From the NCBI GenBank assembly GCA_903828515.1, contig CAIKMD010000003.1, positions 248,001-312,000 of the forward strand: 64,000 bases of DNA, in the 5' to 3' direction. Origin of the DNA: an uncultured Rhodospirillales bacterium (GTDB lineage: Bacteria > Pseudomonadota > Alphaproteobacteria > ATCC43930 > CGMCC-115725). A program made the position numbers and the translations under genes. This document shows, in pieces, positions 33,852 through 43,435 of this stretch. Every line of letters begins with the position of its first letter. Within the stretch, counting starts at the first letter, position 1. Under the pieces are notes generated by a model. That model was not told the origin of the DNA. It made no database searches and saw nothing but the letters and a program-made list of their open reading frames with translations.

Positions 33852-35957
33852 ATGCTAGAAAGCCTTCTCAAAGCCGGGCGTGAGGCGCGCACCGGCATCA
33901 GACGTAGGATTTCAGCGTTTATGGCGCGACGCAGTACCGGTTCATCCGGCGACCGTGGCGCGCGCGAGCCTCGGCGCGCGCCCTCCGACAAGAAACCCGC
34001 CGCTCAAAAGAGCGGTGGCGGGATCGCCCGATTTTTCGTGATCGCGGCGCTCTGGTGTTTCATCGCCGGAATCGGCGTGCTCGGTATCTTCGCGCTGACC
34101 CTGCCCGATACCGGCGATCTCACCGCCGCCCAGCGCAAGCCGAGCATCACGCTTCTTGCCACGGATGGCTCGCTGGTCGCGACCTATGGCGATCTCTTCG
34201 GCGAGGCGCTGCGTCTGCGCGACTTGCCGAAATATCTGCCCGAGGCGGTGATCGCGACCGAGGACCGGCGCTTCTACGGGCATTTCGGCATCGATCCGTT
34301 CGGCCTCATCCGCGCCGCCTTCGTCGATCTGCGCGCCGGGCATATCGTGCAGGGCGGCAGCACGATCACCCAACAGCTCGCCAAGAATCTGTTCCTGACG
34401 CCCGATCGCACGATCACGCGCAAGATCCAGGAGACCATGCTCGCGCTCTGGCTCGAGCATAAATTCTCCAAGGATCAGATCCTCGAAATCTATCTCAACC
34501 GCGTCTATCTCGGCGCCGGCGCGTTCGGCGTCGATGCCGCCTCGCATCGCTATTTCGGCAAATCGGCGCGCAACCTCACGCTCTACGAGGCGGCGGTGGT
34601 GGCCGGACTTTTGAAGGCGCCGTCGCGCTTCTCGCCGGCCAACGACAAGGACCTCGCGGCGGCGCGCGCCAACCAGGTGCTGGCCAACATGGTCGATGCC
34701 GGCTTCATCACCGATGCCGAGATCAAGACGGCTGCGCTGCAAAAGACGCCGCTCGCCAAGACCGAGACCGTGCGGCGCGGCAGCCGCTATTTCGCCGACT
34801 GGATCGCCGATCAGATTCCGAGCTTCAGCGGCACGCAAGGCCGCGACCTCATCGTGACCACGACGATCGATCCGCGCATGCAGGTCGCGGGCGAGACCGC
34901 GATCACCAACACGCTCAGCCGCGAAGGCGAGAAATCCGAAGTCGACCAGGCGGCGCTCGTCGCGATGGCGCCCGACGGCGCGATCCGCGCCATGGTCGGC
35001 GGCGGCGATTACGCCGACAGCCAGTTCAACCGCGCGACCCAGGCACTGCGCCAGCCCGGCTCGTCGTTCAAGCCGATCGTCTATCTCGCCGCCGTCCAGC
35101 GCGGGTTGAAACCCACCGATCATTTCATCGATCAGCCGATCCGCATCGGCAAATGGGAACCGAAGAACTACGAGGGCAAATATCGCGGCGACGTGAGCGT
35201 CGCCGATGCGATCGCGCTGTCGATCAACACGGTCGCGGCGCAGGTCCTGCAGCGCGCCGGGCTCGACAACGTGATCGCGACGGCGCGCCAGCTCGGCATC
35301 ACCGCCGACCTCACGCACGACGCCAGCCTGGCGCTCGGCACCAGCGAGGTCTCGCTGATCGAACTGACGGCGGCCTATGCGCCCTTCGCCTCGGGCGGCA
35401 TCGGCGCGTGGCCCTACGGCATCATCGAAATTCGCGACGCGCATGGCGGCGTGCTCTATCGCCGCGACGGCTCGGGGCCGGGACGGGTGGTCGATGCCGG
35501 CGCGGTCGCGACGATGAATCAATTGCTGACCGGCGTGATCAGTTACGGCACCGGCAAGGCGGCGCGGCTCGACCGGCCGGCCGCCGGCAAGACCGGCACG
35601 ACGCAGGATTCACGCGACGCGCTGTTCATCGGCTACACCGCCGATCTCGTCACCGGCGTGTGGTTCGGCAATGACGACGATTCGCCGATGGCGGGAGTCA
35701 CCGGCGGAACCCTGCCGGCGCGGACCTGGCATGAATTCATGGCGGTGGCGACCAAGCCGATGCCGATCCGGCCGCTGCCCGGCGAGGCTGGCGCTGCGGT
35801 CGCGGTCGCCTCGGGCGCGCCGCCATCGGCATCGCCGGCCAAGCAACCGGTCTCGGGCTTGAAGGGTCTGCTCGACAAGATTTTCGGCGGCGGCAATCCG
35901 GCGGTCGATCCGGCCCGCGCGACGCCCTATCAGCCGCAGAACCAGCCGGGAACCTGA
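33852..35957 (+). CDS. Class A penicillin-binding protein (PBP1A/1C type)
   Basis: A 701-residue bifunctional peptidoglycan synthase. A basic cytoplasmic tail (about 1-55) precedes one membrane helix (about 60-80). The GT51 transglycosylase domain has ATEDRRFYGHFGIDP and QGGSTITQQLAKNLFL; the transpeptidase domain has SXXK in QPGSSFKP, SIN, and KTGTT. No OB-fold insertion is seen between the two, so it differs from canonical alphaproteobacterial MrcA. The C-terminus is a Pro/Ala-rich tail. The N-terminal ATG lacks a clear ribosome site; MARRSTGS at 33921 is an alternative start. It converges on a membrane-protein gene after four bases. Confidence 0.92.
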   Translation: MLESLLKAGREARTGIRRRISAFMARRSTGSSGDRGAREPRRAPSDKKPAAQKSGGGIARFFVIAALWCFIAGIGVLGIFALTLPDTGDLTAAQRKPSITLLATDGSLVATYGDLFGEALRLRDLPKYLPEAVIATEDRRFYGHFGIDPFGLIRAAFVDLRAGHIVQGGSTITQQLAKNLFLTPDRTITRKIQETMLALWLEHKFSKDQILEIYLNRVYLGAGAFGVDAASHRYFGKSARNLTLYEAAVVAGLLKAPSRFSPANDKDLAAARANQVLANMVDAGFITDAEIKTAALQKTPLAKTETVRRGSRYFADWIADQIPSFSGTQGRDLIVTTTIDPRMQVAGETAITNTLSREGEKSEVDQAALVAMAPDGAIRAMVGGGDYADSQFNRATQALRQPGSSFKPIVYLAAVQRGLKPTDHFIDQPIRIGKWEPKNYEGKYRGDVSVADAIALSINTVAAQVLQRAGLDNVIATARQLGITADLTHDASLALGTSEVSLIELTAAYAPFASGGIGAWPYGIIEIRDAHGGVLYRRDGSGPGRVVDAGAVATMNQLLTGVISYGTGKAARLDRPAAGKTGTTQDSRDALFIGYTADLVTGVWFGNDDDSPMAGVTGGTLPARTWHEFMAVATKPMPIRPLPGEAGAAVAVASGAPPSASPAKQPVSGLKGLLDKIFGGGNPAVDPARATPYQPQNQPGT

Positions 35958-35961
35958 CGGT

Positions 35962-36774
35962 CTAAAAAATCCCGAGCCCGCGCAGCACGATGCGGCGATA
36001 GAAGCCCGACAGCACTGATGCGCCGAGCGCGACCACGATGAAATTGGCGCAGGTCCCGATCACCCCGCGCAGGATGAAAAAGCCGAGCGGCAGTTTGCCG
36101 GCGGCCTGATCGAGATGCAGCCCGGCGAAAATGCCGCCGAGGATCAGCACGAGCGCCATCACCGTCGGCAAACACGCGACGATGCCGCAACCGAACAGCC
36201 GCCAGGTATTGCCGCGCGCGATCTGCCACGCGGCGCGGACCGACAGGGGCTTGCCGTAAGCGGCGGCGGGAAAGACCAGCGCGCACCGCATCGTGCCGAC
36301 CCAGATCAGCGAGACGACGAGCCCGGCGATCGGCGCGACATAGGGCGGCGCGTCCTGCGCGCTGGCGACGATGAGGGTCGCCATCAACGCCGCCGAGACG
36401 ATATAGAGCAGCAAGGTATAGCCGAGGAACCGGCCCCAGGCGGGCAGAAAGAGCTCCTTGGGCGGTTCGCGGTCGCCGGAAAACAGGCTGCGCTGATGCC
36501 AACGCACGGCGAAGGCGTTGAGGCAGAGCAGCCCGGCCAGCGCCTCGATGAGATCGCTGACGCCGAAGCTGAAATTGTCGCCGTGCCAGCCCGGCAAGGC
36601 GCGCCAGCCGAGATAGGTCGTGAGATAACCGGGCAACAGGGTCGCGGCGAGCATGACCAGCAGGGGCAGCCAGGCCAGATCGAACAGGATCGCGATGCGT
36701 CCGAAGACGGCGCGATAGGCCTCGACCGCCACCGTCGCGACCGGCACGATCACGCGCGCGCCGACATCCGCCAT
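35962..36774 (-). CDS. Multi-pass membrane protein of unknown function
   Basis: A 270-residue integral membrane protein with six or so hydrophobic segments (about 27-48, 75-90, 115-135, 148-165, 200-222 and 240-262). The amphipathic SVRAAWQIARGNTWRLFGCG between two of them resembles segments in DUF-type membrane proteins with duplicated TM pairs. No catalytic motif is visible. It follows phoB on the same strand but more than 100 bases away, and nothing links it to phosphate control. Real gene by length, codon use and lack of competing frames. Confidence 0.7.
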   Translation of the reverse strand: MADVGARVIVPVATVAVEAYRAVFGRIAILFDLAWLPLLVMLAATLLPGYLTTYLGWRALPGWHGDNFSFGVSDLIEALAGLLCLNAFAVRWHQRSLFSGDREPPKELFLPAWGRFLGYTLLLYIVSAALMATLIVASAQDAPPYVAPIAGLVVSLIWVGTMRCALVFPAAAYGKPLSVRAAWQIARGNTWRLFGCGIVACLPTVMALVLILGGIFAGLHLDQAAGKLPLGFFILRGVIGTCANFIVVALGASVLSGFYRRIVLRGLGIF

Positions 36775-36879
36775 TCCCGCATCTCCCCAGCTTTCGCGCG
36801 GAGTCTAGCCGATCGATCGCGGTATAGACAGGAGCGCGCCGGACAAGATTGACCCGGAATAACCAATCCGGTGGTGGTT

Positions 36880-37572
36880 CTAGGCGGCGCCGGCGTCGAG
36901 CGCGTAGCCTGCCGCGCGCACGGTGCGGACCAGATCCTTGTGGCCGCCTTCGTTCAGGGCCTTGCGCAGCCGGCGGATATGGACGTCGACGGTCCGCAGC
37001 TCGACTTCGGCGTCGCGGCCCCAGACCGCGTCGAGCAATTGCTCCCGCGAGAACACCCGGCCCGGCCGCTCGAGGAAGAAGCGCAGCAGACGGAATTCGG
37101 TCGGCCCCAGATGAATCGATTGCCCGGCGCGGCTGACGCGATGGGCGGAGAGATCGAGGGCAAGATCGCCCATGCGCAGGATCTCGGCGCTGACGGCGGG
37201 ACGCGCGCGGCGGATGACGGCGCGTAAGCGCGCGACCAGTTCGCCGGTGCTGAAGGGTTTGGTGACGTAATCGTCGGCGCCGCTGTCGAGGCCGCGCACC
37301 CGATCGCTTTCCTCGCCGCGCGCGGTCAGCATGATGATCGGCACTTCGCGCCAGGCCGGATTGCGCCGGATCTGCCGGCAGAGTTCGAGGCCCGATACGC
37401 GCGGCAGCATCCAGTCGAGCAGCACCGCGTCGGGCACCAGCTCTTTCATGTGCAACAGGGCTTCCTCGCCGTCGCGCGCCTCGGCGACGTCGAAGCCCTC
37501 TTTGTCGAGGTTGTAACGCAGCAGCGTGAGCAACGCCGCTTCGTCTTCGACGACGAGAACGTTGGGACGCAT
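36880..37572 (-). CDS. phoB: Phosphate response regulator PhoB
   Basis: A 230-residue OmpR-family regulator. The receiver has DEAALLTLLRYNLDKEGFDV, acceptor aspartate in AVLLDWMLPRVSGLELCRQ and YVTKPFSTGEL, strings that are characteristic of PhoB. The winged helix has LGPTEFRLLRFFLERPGRVF, VWGRDAEVELRTVDVHIRRL and GYALD. When phosphorylated by PhoR it activates genes with Pho boxes, such as the pst operon. It is the last gene of the pst set: its ATG shares one base with the phoU stop. Confidence 0.95.
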   Translation of the reverse strand: MRPNVLVVEDEAALLTLLRYNLDKEGFDVAEARDGEEALLHMKELVPDAVLLDWMLPRVSGLELCRQIRRNPAWREVPIIMLTARGEESDRVRGLDSGADDYVTKPFSTGELVARLRAVIRRARPAVSAEILRMGDLALDLSAHRVSRAGQSIHLGPTEFRLLRFFLERPGRVFSREQLLDAVWGRDAEVELRTVDVHIRRLRKALNEGGHKDLVRTVRAAGYALDAGAA

Positions 37573-38306
37573 CAGGCAGCGCCTTCCTTGCCCTCCTCAT
37601 GCCGCGGCGCCTCATAGGCTGAGGTGTTGTCGCGCTTCGGGCGGATCTGGCCGAGCGGCGTGCCGTGGACCTGGAAATAGAGCGTCTCGGCGATGTTGGT
37701 GGTGTGATCGCCGATGCGTTCGAGATTCTTCGCCATGAACAGAAGATGGGTGCAGGGCGTGATGTTGCGCGCGTCCTCGATCATGTAGGTGAGCAGCTCG
37801 CGAAAGAGGCTGGTGTACATCTCGTCGAGTTCTTCGTCGCGCAGCCAGACCGCGAGTGCCTTGTCCGCGTCGCGTTCGACATAGGCATCGAGCATGTCCT
37901 TGACCATCGACTGGCACAGCGCGCCCATGCGCGGCAGCGCATAGACCGGGCGCACCGGCGCGGTCTGGTTCAGCACGATCGAACGCTTGGCGACGTTGGC
38001 GGCGTAATCGCAAATCCGCTCGAGATCGGTCGCGGTCTTCAGCGCGGCGACGATCTGGCGCAGATCGCGCGCCATCGGCTGACGCAGGGCGAGGAGGCGG
38101 ACGACCAGGCTTTCGACTTCATGCTCGAGCTGGTCGACCTTGGTATCGCCCTCGATGACTTCGCTCGCCAGCTCGCTGTCGCGCTTGACCACCGCGTCGA
38201 TCGCACCGGCCAGCTGGCTTTCCGCCATGCCGCCCATCTCCGCGATGGTGTTGTCGAGCCGCTGCAGTTCTTGGTCGTAGCTCTTGATGATGTGTTCGGC
38301 GACCAT
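37572..38306 (-). CDS. phoU: Phosphate signalling protein PhoU
   Basis: A 244-residue helical protein with two PhoU repeats, each with the metal-binding motif: ERICDYAANVAKRS in the first half and ERIGDHTTNIAETLYF in the second. PhoU links the Pst transporter to PhoR and holds PhoR in its kinase-off state when phosphate is plentiful. It follows pstB by 16 bases and precedes phoB by an overlap, as is standard in this class. Confidence 0.95.
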   Translation of the reverse strand: MVAEHIIKSYDQELQRLDNTIAEMGGMAESQLAGAIDAVVKRDSELASEVIEGDTKVDQLEHEVESLVVRLLALRQPMARDLRQIVAALKTATDLERICDYAANVAKRSIVLNQTAPVRPVYALPRMGALCQSMVKDMLDAYVERDADKALAVWLRDEELDEMYTSLFRELLTYMIEDARNITPCTHLLFMAKNLERIGDHTTNIAETLYFQVHGTPLGQIRPKRDNTSAYEAPRHEEGKEGAA

Positions 38307-38322
38307 GATATGCCTCTCGCTC

Positions 38323-39195
38323 TCAGCCGAAACGGCCGGTGATGTAATCTTCGGTCTGGCGTTCTTTGGGGTGGGTGAAGATGCGCTCGGTCTCGTCGAA
38401 TTCGATCAGCGTGCCGAGATACATGAACGCGCAATAATCCGAGCTGCGCGCCGCCTGCTGCATGTTGTGGGTGACGATCGCGATCGTGTAGTCGGATTTC
38501 AATTCGGCGATCAGTTCCTCGACGCGCTGGGTGGAGAGCGGATCGAGTGCCGAGCACGGCTCGTCGAGAAGCAGGATCTCGGGCTTCACCGCGATCGCGC
38601 GGGCGATGCACAGACGCTGCTGCTGGCCGCCCGAGAGCGACAGGCCACTTTGTTTGAGCTTGTCCTTGGCTTCGTCCCACAACGCGGCGCGACGCAGGGC
38701 CTGCTCGACGCGCGCGTCGAGATCCTGCGCCGACAGCTTTTCGTAAAGCCGGATGCCGAAGGCGATGTTGTCGTAGATCGACATCGGGAACGGCGTCGGC
38801 TTCTGGAACACCATGCCGATCCGCGCGCGCAGGAGGTTGAGGTCCTGGCCGGGCGTCAGGATGTCGTGCCCGTCGACCAGTACCTGGCCGGTGGCGCGCT
38901 GGCCGGGATAGAGGTCGTAGATGCGATTGAGGACGCGCAGCAAGGTCGACTTGCCGCAGCCCGAGGGGCCGATGAAGGCGGTGACGCGGCGGTCGTAGAG
39001 GTCGATGTTGATGCCCTTGAGGGCCTCGTAATTCTTGTAATAGAAGCGCAGATCCTTCACCGCGACCTTGGTCTGCGGCACCGCGCGCTCAGCGGTATGG
39101 CTCGCCGACACCATGGGCGCCTGGGCCAGGGAGGCGGCGCGTGCCGGCATCGGGGGGTGGGCGGGAGTTTGCACAGGGCTCACTTCGATTGTCAT
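38323..39195 (-). CDS. pstB: Phosphate ABC transporter ATPase PstB
   Basis: A 290-residue ABC ATPase. Walker A is [17 protein letters not shown], the signature [16 protein letters not shown], and Walker [13 protein letters not shown], followed by [20 protein letters not shown] and the PstB-typical [20 protein letters not shown] end. An N-terminal extension of about 40 Ala/Pro-rich residues precedes the domain. The ATG overlaps the pstA stop (ATGA). It powers high-affinity phosphate import. Confidence 0.95.
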   Translation of the reverse strand: MTIEVSPVQTPAHPPMPARAASLAQAPMVSASHTAERAVPQTKVAVKDLRFYYKNYEALKGINIDLYDRRVTAFIGPSGCGKSTLLRVLNRIYDLYPGQRATGQVLVDGHDILTPGQDLNLLRARIGMVFQKPTPFPMSIYDNIAFGIRLYEKLSAQDLDARVEQALRRAALWDEAKDKLKQSGLSLSGGQQQRLCIARAIAVKPEILLLDEPCSALDPLSTQRVEELIAELKSDYTIAIVTHNMQQAARSSDYCAFMYLGTLIEFDETERIFTHPKERQTEDYITGRFG

Positions 39196-40034
39196 TTGGT
39201 ATCGCCGCTCCAGCTTGCAAGCATTCGGGCAATGATGTTGAGGATAAGAATGGTAAAGGTGATCAGCAAGGCGCCGCCCCAGGCGAGGCGTTGCCAGTCG
39301 GCATAGGGGCTCATCGCGAACTGGAAGATCACGACCGGCAGATTGGCCATCGGCGCGTTCATGTTGGTGCTGCCGAACTGGTTGTTCAGCGCGGTGAACA
39401 GGAGCGGCGCGGTCTCGCCGGCGATGCGGGCGACCGCCAGCATCACGCCGGTCAGCATCCCCTGGATCGCCGCGCGATAGGTCACCATGACGACGACCTT
39501 CCATTGCGGCGCGCCCAGCGCGAAAGCCGCCTCGCGCAGGCCCGCGGGGACAAGGTTCAGCATGTCCTCGGTGGTGCGCACCACCACGGGAATGACGATG
39601 ATGGCGAGCGCGATCGAGCCCGCCCAGGCCGAGAAATGCCCCATCGGCACGACGATCGCGACATAGACGAAAAGGCCGATCGCGATCGACGGCGCGCTCA
39701 GCAGGATGTCGTTGACGAAACGGGTCACCTCGGCGAGCACGCCGGTGCGGCCGTATTCGGAAAGAAACGTGCCGGTGAGGATGCCGACCGGCGTGCCGAC
39801 CAGCGTTGCCGCGATGGTCATCACCACGCTGCCGAAGATCGCGTTGGCGAGACCGCCCTGACTGCCCGGCGGGGGCGTGGTCTGGGTGAAAGTCGCGAGG
39901 TTGAGCGCCGGCACGCCTTCGGCGAGGAGCGTGCCGAGGATCAGGAACAGGATCAGCAGCGCCAAGCCGGTGGCGCCGAGCGACAGGGCCAGGATGACGA
40001 AGTTGCGGGCGCGCCGGCGGTTGTAGAGGGTCAT
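39192..40034 (-). CDS. pstA: Phosphate ABC transporter permease PstA
   Basis: A 280-residue inner-membrane permease with six membrane segments. The coupling loop for PstB contains [20 protein letters not shown], and [19 protein letters not shown] is characteristic of PstA. The first helix follows a basic stretch (NRRRARNF). Both ends overlap neighbours by four bases (pstC stop, pstB start), showing a translationally coupled operon. Confidence 0.94.
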   Translation of the reverse strand: MTLYNRRRARNFVILALSLGATGLALLILFLILGTLLAEGVPALNLATFTQTTPPPGSQGGLANAIFGSVVMTIAATLVGTPVGILTGTFLSEYGRTGVLAEVTRFVNDILLSAPSIAIGLFVYVAIVVPMGHFSAWAGSIALAIIVIPVVVRTTEDMLNLVPAGLREAAFALGAPQWKVVVMVTYRAAIQGMLTGVMLAVARIAGETAPLLFTALNNQFGSTNMNAPMANLPVVIFQFAMSPYADWQRLAWGGALLITFTILILNIIARMLASWSGDTK

Positions 40035-41002
40035 TTCGCCGCCTGTCTCTCGATCCGCAGCAGCATCAGCTTGGCGGCGGCGAGGACGACGAAGGTGATG
40101 AAGAAGAGAATGAGGCCGAGTTCGATCAGCGACGAGGTATAGAGCGGACCCGTCGCCTCGGTGAACTCGTTGGCGAGCGACGCCGAGATCGTGGTGCCGG
40201 GCGCCAACAAGGATGGGCTGATGCGGTGCGCGTTGCCGATCACGAAGGTGACCGCCATCGTCTCGCCGAGCGCGCGACCGAGGCCCAGCATGACGCCGCC
40301 GACCACGCCGACGCGGGTAAACGGCAACACGATGTTGCGAACGACTTCGGCGGTGGTGCAGCCGACGCCATAGGCGCTTTCGCGCAGCATCGGCGGCACG
40401 GTCATGAACACGTCGCGCGTCACCGCGGCGATGAAGGGCAGCACCATGACGGCGAGGATGAACCCGGCGGTGAGGATGCCGAGACCCAGAGGCGGACCGC
40501 TGAACAGAATGCCGAAGCCGGGAATTTCGCCGAGCGTCGCCTTGAGGAAGGGCTGCACCGTGCTCTGCAGAAACGGCGCCAGCACGAAGAGGCCCCAGAT
40601 GCCGTAGATGATGCTGGGGATCGCCGCGAGGAGTTCGATCAGGGTGCCGATCGGCCGGCGCAGCGATGGCGGGCATAATTCGGTGAGGAAGATCGCGACG
40701 CCCAGGGCGAGGGGCACGCCGATCAGCATGGCGATGATCGAGGTGACGATCGTGCCGTAGATGGCGGGCGCGCCGCCGAAGATTTGTTTGACCGGGTTCC
40801 AGGTCGAATCGACGAGAAAGGTGAAGCCGAACGCGCGGATCGCCGGTAGCGCCCCGATGAAGAGCGCCAGCATGATCGCGCCGAGCAGCAGAAGGACTCC
40901 GACCGCGAATAGCTTGGTGGTGCCCCGGAACAGCATGTCTTCAAGCTGTTGCCGCCGCATCCGGTTGGTGGAAGTCGTTGTAACAACTAAGGAATCGGCC
41001 AT
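40031..41002 (-). CDS. pstC: Phosphate ABC transporter permease PstC
   Basis: A 323-residue permease with six membrane segments and the PstC markers [38 protein letters not shown] (coupling loop) and [18 protein letters not shown]. It pairs with PstA to form the pore. It is the first gene of the pstCAB-phoU-phoB unit. A Pho box lies about 100 bases upstream. No pstS, the phosphate-binding protein, is present here; in Caulobacter and relatives it lies elsewhere in the genome. Confidence 0.94.
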   Translation of the reverse strand: MADSLVVTTTSTNRMRRQQLEDMLFRGTTKLFAVGVLLLLGAIMLALFIGALPAIRAFGFTFLVDSTWNPVKQIFGGAPAIYGTIVTSIIAMLIGVPLALGVAIFLTELCPPSLRRPIGTLIELLAAIPSIIYGIWGLFVLAPFLQSTVQPFLKATLGEIPGFGILFSGPPLGLGILTAGFILAVMVLPFIAAVTRDVFMTVPPMLRESAYGVGCTTAEVVRNIVLPFTRVGVVGGVMLGLGRALGETMAVTFVIGNAHRISPSLLAPGTTISASLANEFTEATGPLYTSSLIELGLILFFITFVVLAAAKLMLLRIERQAAK

Positions 41003-41050
41003 TCCTAGCGCCGTTTGCCGTGTTCGGTGACCATGCTCCGCCTACCCCTC

Positions 41051-41068
41051 GCGGCCGGTTCCGGCCGC
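41051..41068. repeat. Perfect GC palindrome in the pst leader
   Basis: GCGGCCGG-TT-CCGGCCGC, an 8-bp arm palindrome between the Pho box and pstC. It would form a hairpin in the pst leader RNA. There is no T tract on the pst strand, so it is unlikely to be a terminator; it may affect mRNA stability. Confidence 0.5.
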
Positions 41069-41098
41069 TATTTTGGGGCTCAGGAGTACAGGCGCTCG

Positions 41099-41116
41099 GT
41101 TGCGGTTTTATGACAG
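41099..41116 (-). promoter_or_regulatory. Pho box of the pst operon
   Basis: Minus strand: CTGTCAT-AAAA-CCGCAAC. The first heptamer and A/T spacer are perfect matches to the PhoB consensus; the second heptamer is degenerate (about 4 of 7). It lies just past the phoR stop and about 100 bases before pstC, with TACTCC about 10 bases downstream as a possible -10 box. Confidence 0.55.
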
Positions 41117-41140
41117 CCGGCGGGGCCGCCGGGGCCGAAT

Positions 41141-42526
41141 TCAGCCGTTGGCGATCGGCAGGTGAACCGTGAAGACCGAGCCCTGGCCGAGCTCGCTGTC
41201 GATGTCGAGGGCGCCCCGGTGGTGGCTGACGATATGTTTGACGATGGCGAGGCCGAGCCCGGTCCCGCCCATCTCGCGCGAGCGCGCCGGGTCGACCCGG
41301 TAAAAACGCTCGGTCAGGCGCGGCAGGTAGTCGCGCGCGATTCCGGGCCCATGGTCGCGGACGGAAACGGCGATGCCGGGGCTGCGTTGTCCGGGACGCG
41401 CGCCCGGCAGGATGCGGCTCGACGCCTGTGCCGAGATATCGACCGTGCTGCCCATGCCGCCATATTTGATCGCGTTGTCGAAAAGGTTCTGGAACACCTG
41501 GGCGAGTTCGTCGGCGTCGCCGAGGACCGGCGGCAGATCCTCGGGCAGGTCGAAGACGAAACGCACCTGGCGCGACGCGGCGCGCTGTTCCAGCGCGTCG
41601 GCGACGGTGCGCAGGACGTCACGGATGACGACCGCGCCGGTCGGCGCGCGGTGCTCGTTCATCTCGATCCGCGACAGCGACAGCAGATCGTCGACGAGAC
41701 GCGACATCCGTCCGGCCTGCTCGGCCATAATCGCGAGGAAGCGTTCGCGCGCGGTCGCGTCGTCGCGCGCGGGGCCGCGCAGGGTCTCGATGAATCCGAT
41801 CAGCGAGGCGAGCGGCGTGCGCAGCTCGTGACTCGCATTGGCGACGAAATCGGCGCGCAGCCGCTCGGTCCGTTTCAGCGCGGTCAGGTCGTGCAGCAGC
41901 AGCACCGCGGCGGCGCCCTCGGAGGTCGGCGGCGAGAGGCGCGCGATCCGCGCCGAGAGGTGCCGTTCGACCGGTGCCGCCATCTCGAACTCGACGACGC
42001 GATCGCCCTCGCCGCGTAACACCGCGTCGGTCGCGTTGAGCACCGCGGGATTGCGCAGCGCGCCGGCGAGGTCGCGATCGATCAGCCGGTCGCCCAGAAG
42101 ATGAATCGCGGCGTCGTTGGCGCGCACGATGCGCCGCCCGGTGTCGAGCAGCAGCAACGGTTCCGGCAATGCCGCCTGCACCGCGCGGGTCGCCGCGAGT
42201 TCCAACGCGCGGGTCTTGGCGGTGGCGCGGATCTCGCGGGCCCACCGGCTGAGGGTAAGCCAGAGTTCGCGGACCAGCGGGCTCCAGGTCTCGACCTCGG
42301 GATTGGCGTTCTCGTCGGCGGCCATGGCGCGGATCGCCGCTTCGATCGCGACGATCCCGGTGATCAACGGGCGGAGCAGGAGCGCCAACAGACCATAACC
42401 GACGAGCGCGGCAATCCACGCCGGCGCGGCATCGAGGAAATCGGCGAACGTCAGAAAGACGAGGATCAAAAACAGCGGCAGCGACAGGAAAAGCGCGCCG
42501 AGCAGCAGCCGCGGCAGCGCGTTCAT
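41141..42526 (-). CDS. phoR: Phosphate regulon sensor kinase PhoR
   Basis: A 461-residue histidine kinase. Two N-terminal membrane helices (about 5-28 and 34-58), a short cytoplasmic segment and a PAS-like domain (about 110-200) precede the HisKA domain with phospho-accepting His in FVANASHELRTPLASLIGFIE in two parts, then N box FQNLFDNAIKYG, G1 RDHGPGIA and G2 EMGGTGLGLAIVKHI. There is no large periplasmic sensor, as expected for PhoR, which senses phosphate through Pst and PhoU. It lies just upstream of pstCAB-phoU-phoB. Confidence 0.92.
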   Translation of the reverse strand: MNALPRLLLGALFLSLPLFLILVFLTFADFLDAAPAWIAALVGYGLLALLLRPLITGIVAIEAAIRAMAADENANPEVETWSPLVRELWLTLSRWAREIRATAKTRALELAATRAVQAALPEPLLLLDTGRRIVRANDAAIHLLGDRLIDRDLAGALRNPAVLNATDAVLRGEGDRVVEFEMAAPVERHLSARIARLSPPTSEGAAAVLLLHDLTALKRTERLRADFVANASHELRTPLASLIGFIETLRGPARDDATARERFLAIMAEQAGRMSRLVDDLLSLSRIEMNEHRAPTGAVVIRDVLRTVADALEQRAASRQVRFVFDLPEDLPPVLGDADELAQVFQNLFDNAIKYGGMGSTVDISAQASSRILPGARPGQRSPGIAVSVRDHGPGIARDYLPRLTERFYRVDPARSREMGGTGLGLAIVKHIVSHHRGALDIDSELGQGSVFTVHLPIANG

Positions 42527-42598
42527 GGACGTGCGAGGAGAAAATGCGAGGCAGCGATTCCGGCCTTCATCGGCCGGAGTCTAACGGATACCGCCGAT

Positions 42599-43435
42599 TC
42601 AGCGCCAGCGCAGGAAGATGCGTTCGAATACGGTGATCGCAGCGCCGATGCTGAGGCCGAGGATCGAGAGGATCACCACGCCCGCCATCAGATCGTCCGA
42701 CTGCATCAAATTGCCGGCAGTGAGCAGGAAGGCGCCGATGCCGTATTGCGCGCCGATCATTTCGGCGGCGACGACCAGGATCAGCGCGGTCGAGACCGAA
42801 ATGCGGAAGCCCGAGAGAATGCCGGGCAAGGCCGACGGCATCATGATTTTCCAGATGATGCCGCTGGTCGGCATGTTGAAGCTTTGCGCCATGCGGATGA
42901 GATTGCGCGGCACCGCATCGACGCCGGCGAGGGTCGCGATGATGGTCGGGAAGAACACGCCCGAGGCGATGGTGACGACTTTCGGCGTTTCGCCGATGCC
43001 GAGCCACAGGATGAGCAGCGGCAGCAGCGCGATCTTCGGCACCGGATAGATCGCCGAGACGAGCGGCATGCCGACCGCGCGCGCCGACGAGTTGAGGCCC
43101 ATCGCCACGCCGATGGCGAGACCGAGGCCGGTGCCGATGAACCAGCCCGTGCCGATGCGGCTCAGCGAGGCCGACATGTGAATCCAGAGATCGCCCGATA
43201 CGACGAGCTGCCACAGCGCGATGCAGATGCTGGCGGGCGAGGGCAAGAACACCGGATCGATCCAGCCCGCCGAGATCGAAACCTGCCAGAGCGCGATGAT
43301 GCCGGCAAAGGCGACCCAGGAATAAAGCGGCTGCGGCACGGCCATGAAACCGCCGCCGCGGAACTCGACCTCGCGACGCTGGGGCGATCCGGATGACGGC
43401 AGGACGGACGGTCCGGATGCTGCAATCTCACTCAT
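42599..43435 (-). CDS. ABC transporter permease (SsuC/TauC/NrtB type)
   Basis: A 278-residue inner-membrane permease with about six hydrophobic segments and the EAA-like coupling loop MAQSFNMPTSGIIWKIMMPS followed by ALPGILSGFRISVSTALILV, typical of the nitrate/sulfonate/taurine importer family. It overlaps the ATPase gene by eight bases. Substrate cannot be read from the permease. A WP-type N-terminal extension of about 25 residues is polar. Confidence 0.88.
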   Translation of the reverse strand: MSEIAASGPSVLPSSGSPQRREVEFRGGGFMAVPQPLYSWVAFAGIIALWQVSISAGWIDPVFLPSPASICIALWQLVVSGDLWIHMSASLSRIGTGWFIGTGLGLAIGVAMGLNSSARAVGMPLVSAIYPVPKIALLPLLILWLGIGETPKVVTIASGVFFPTIIATLAGVDAVPRNLIRMAQSFNMPTSGIIWKIMMPSALPGILSGFRISVSTALILVVAAEMIGAQYGIGAFLLTAGNLMQSDDLMAGVVILSILGLSIGAAITVFERIFLRWR

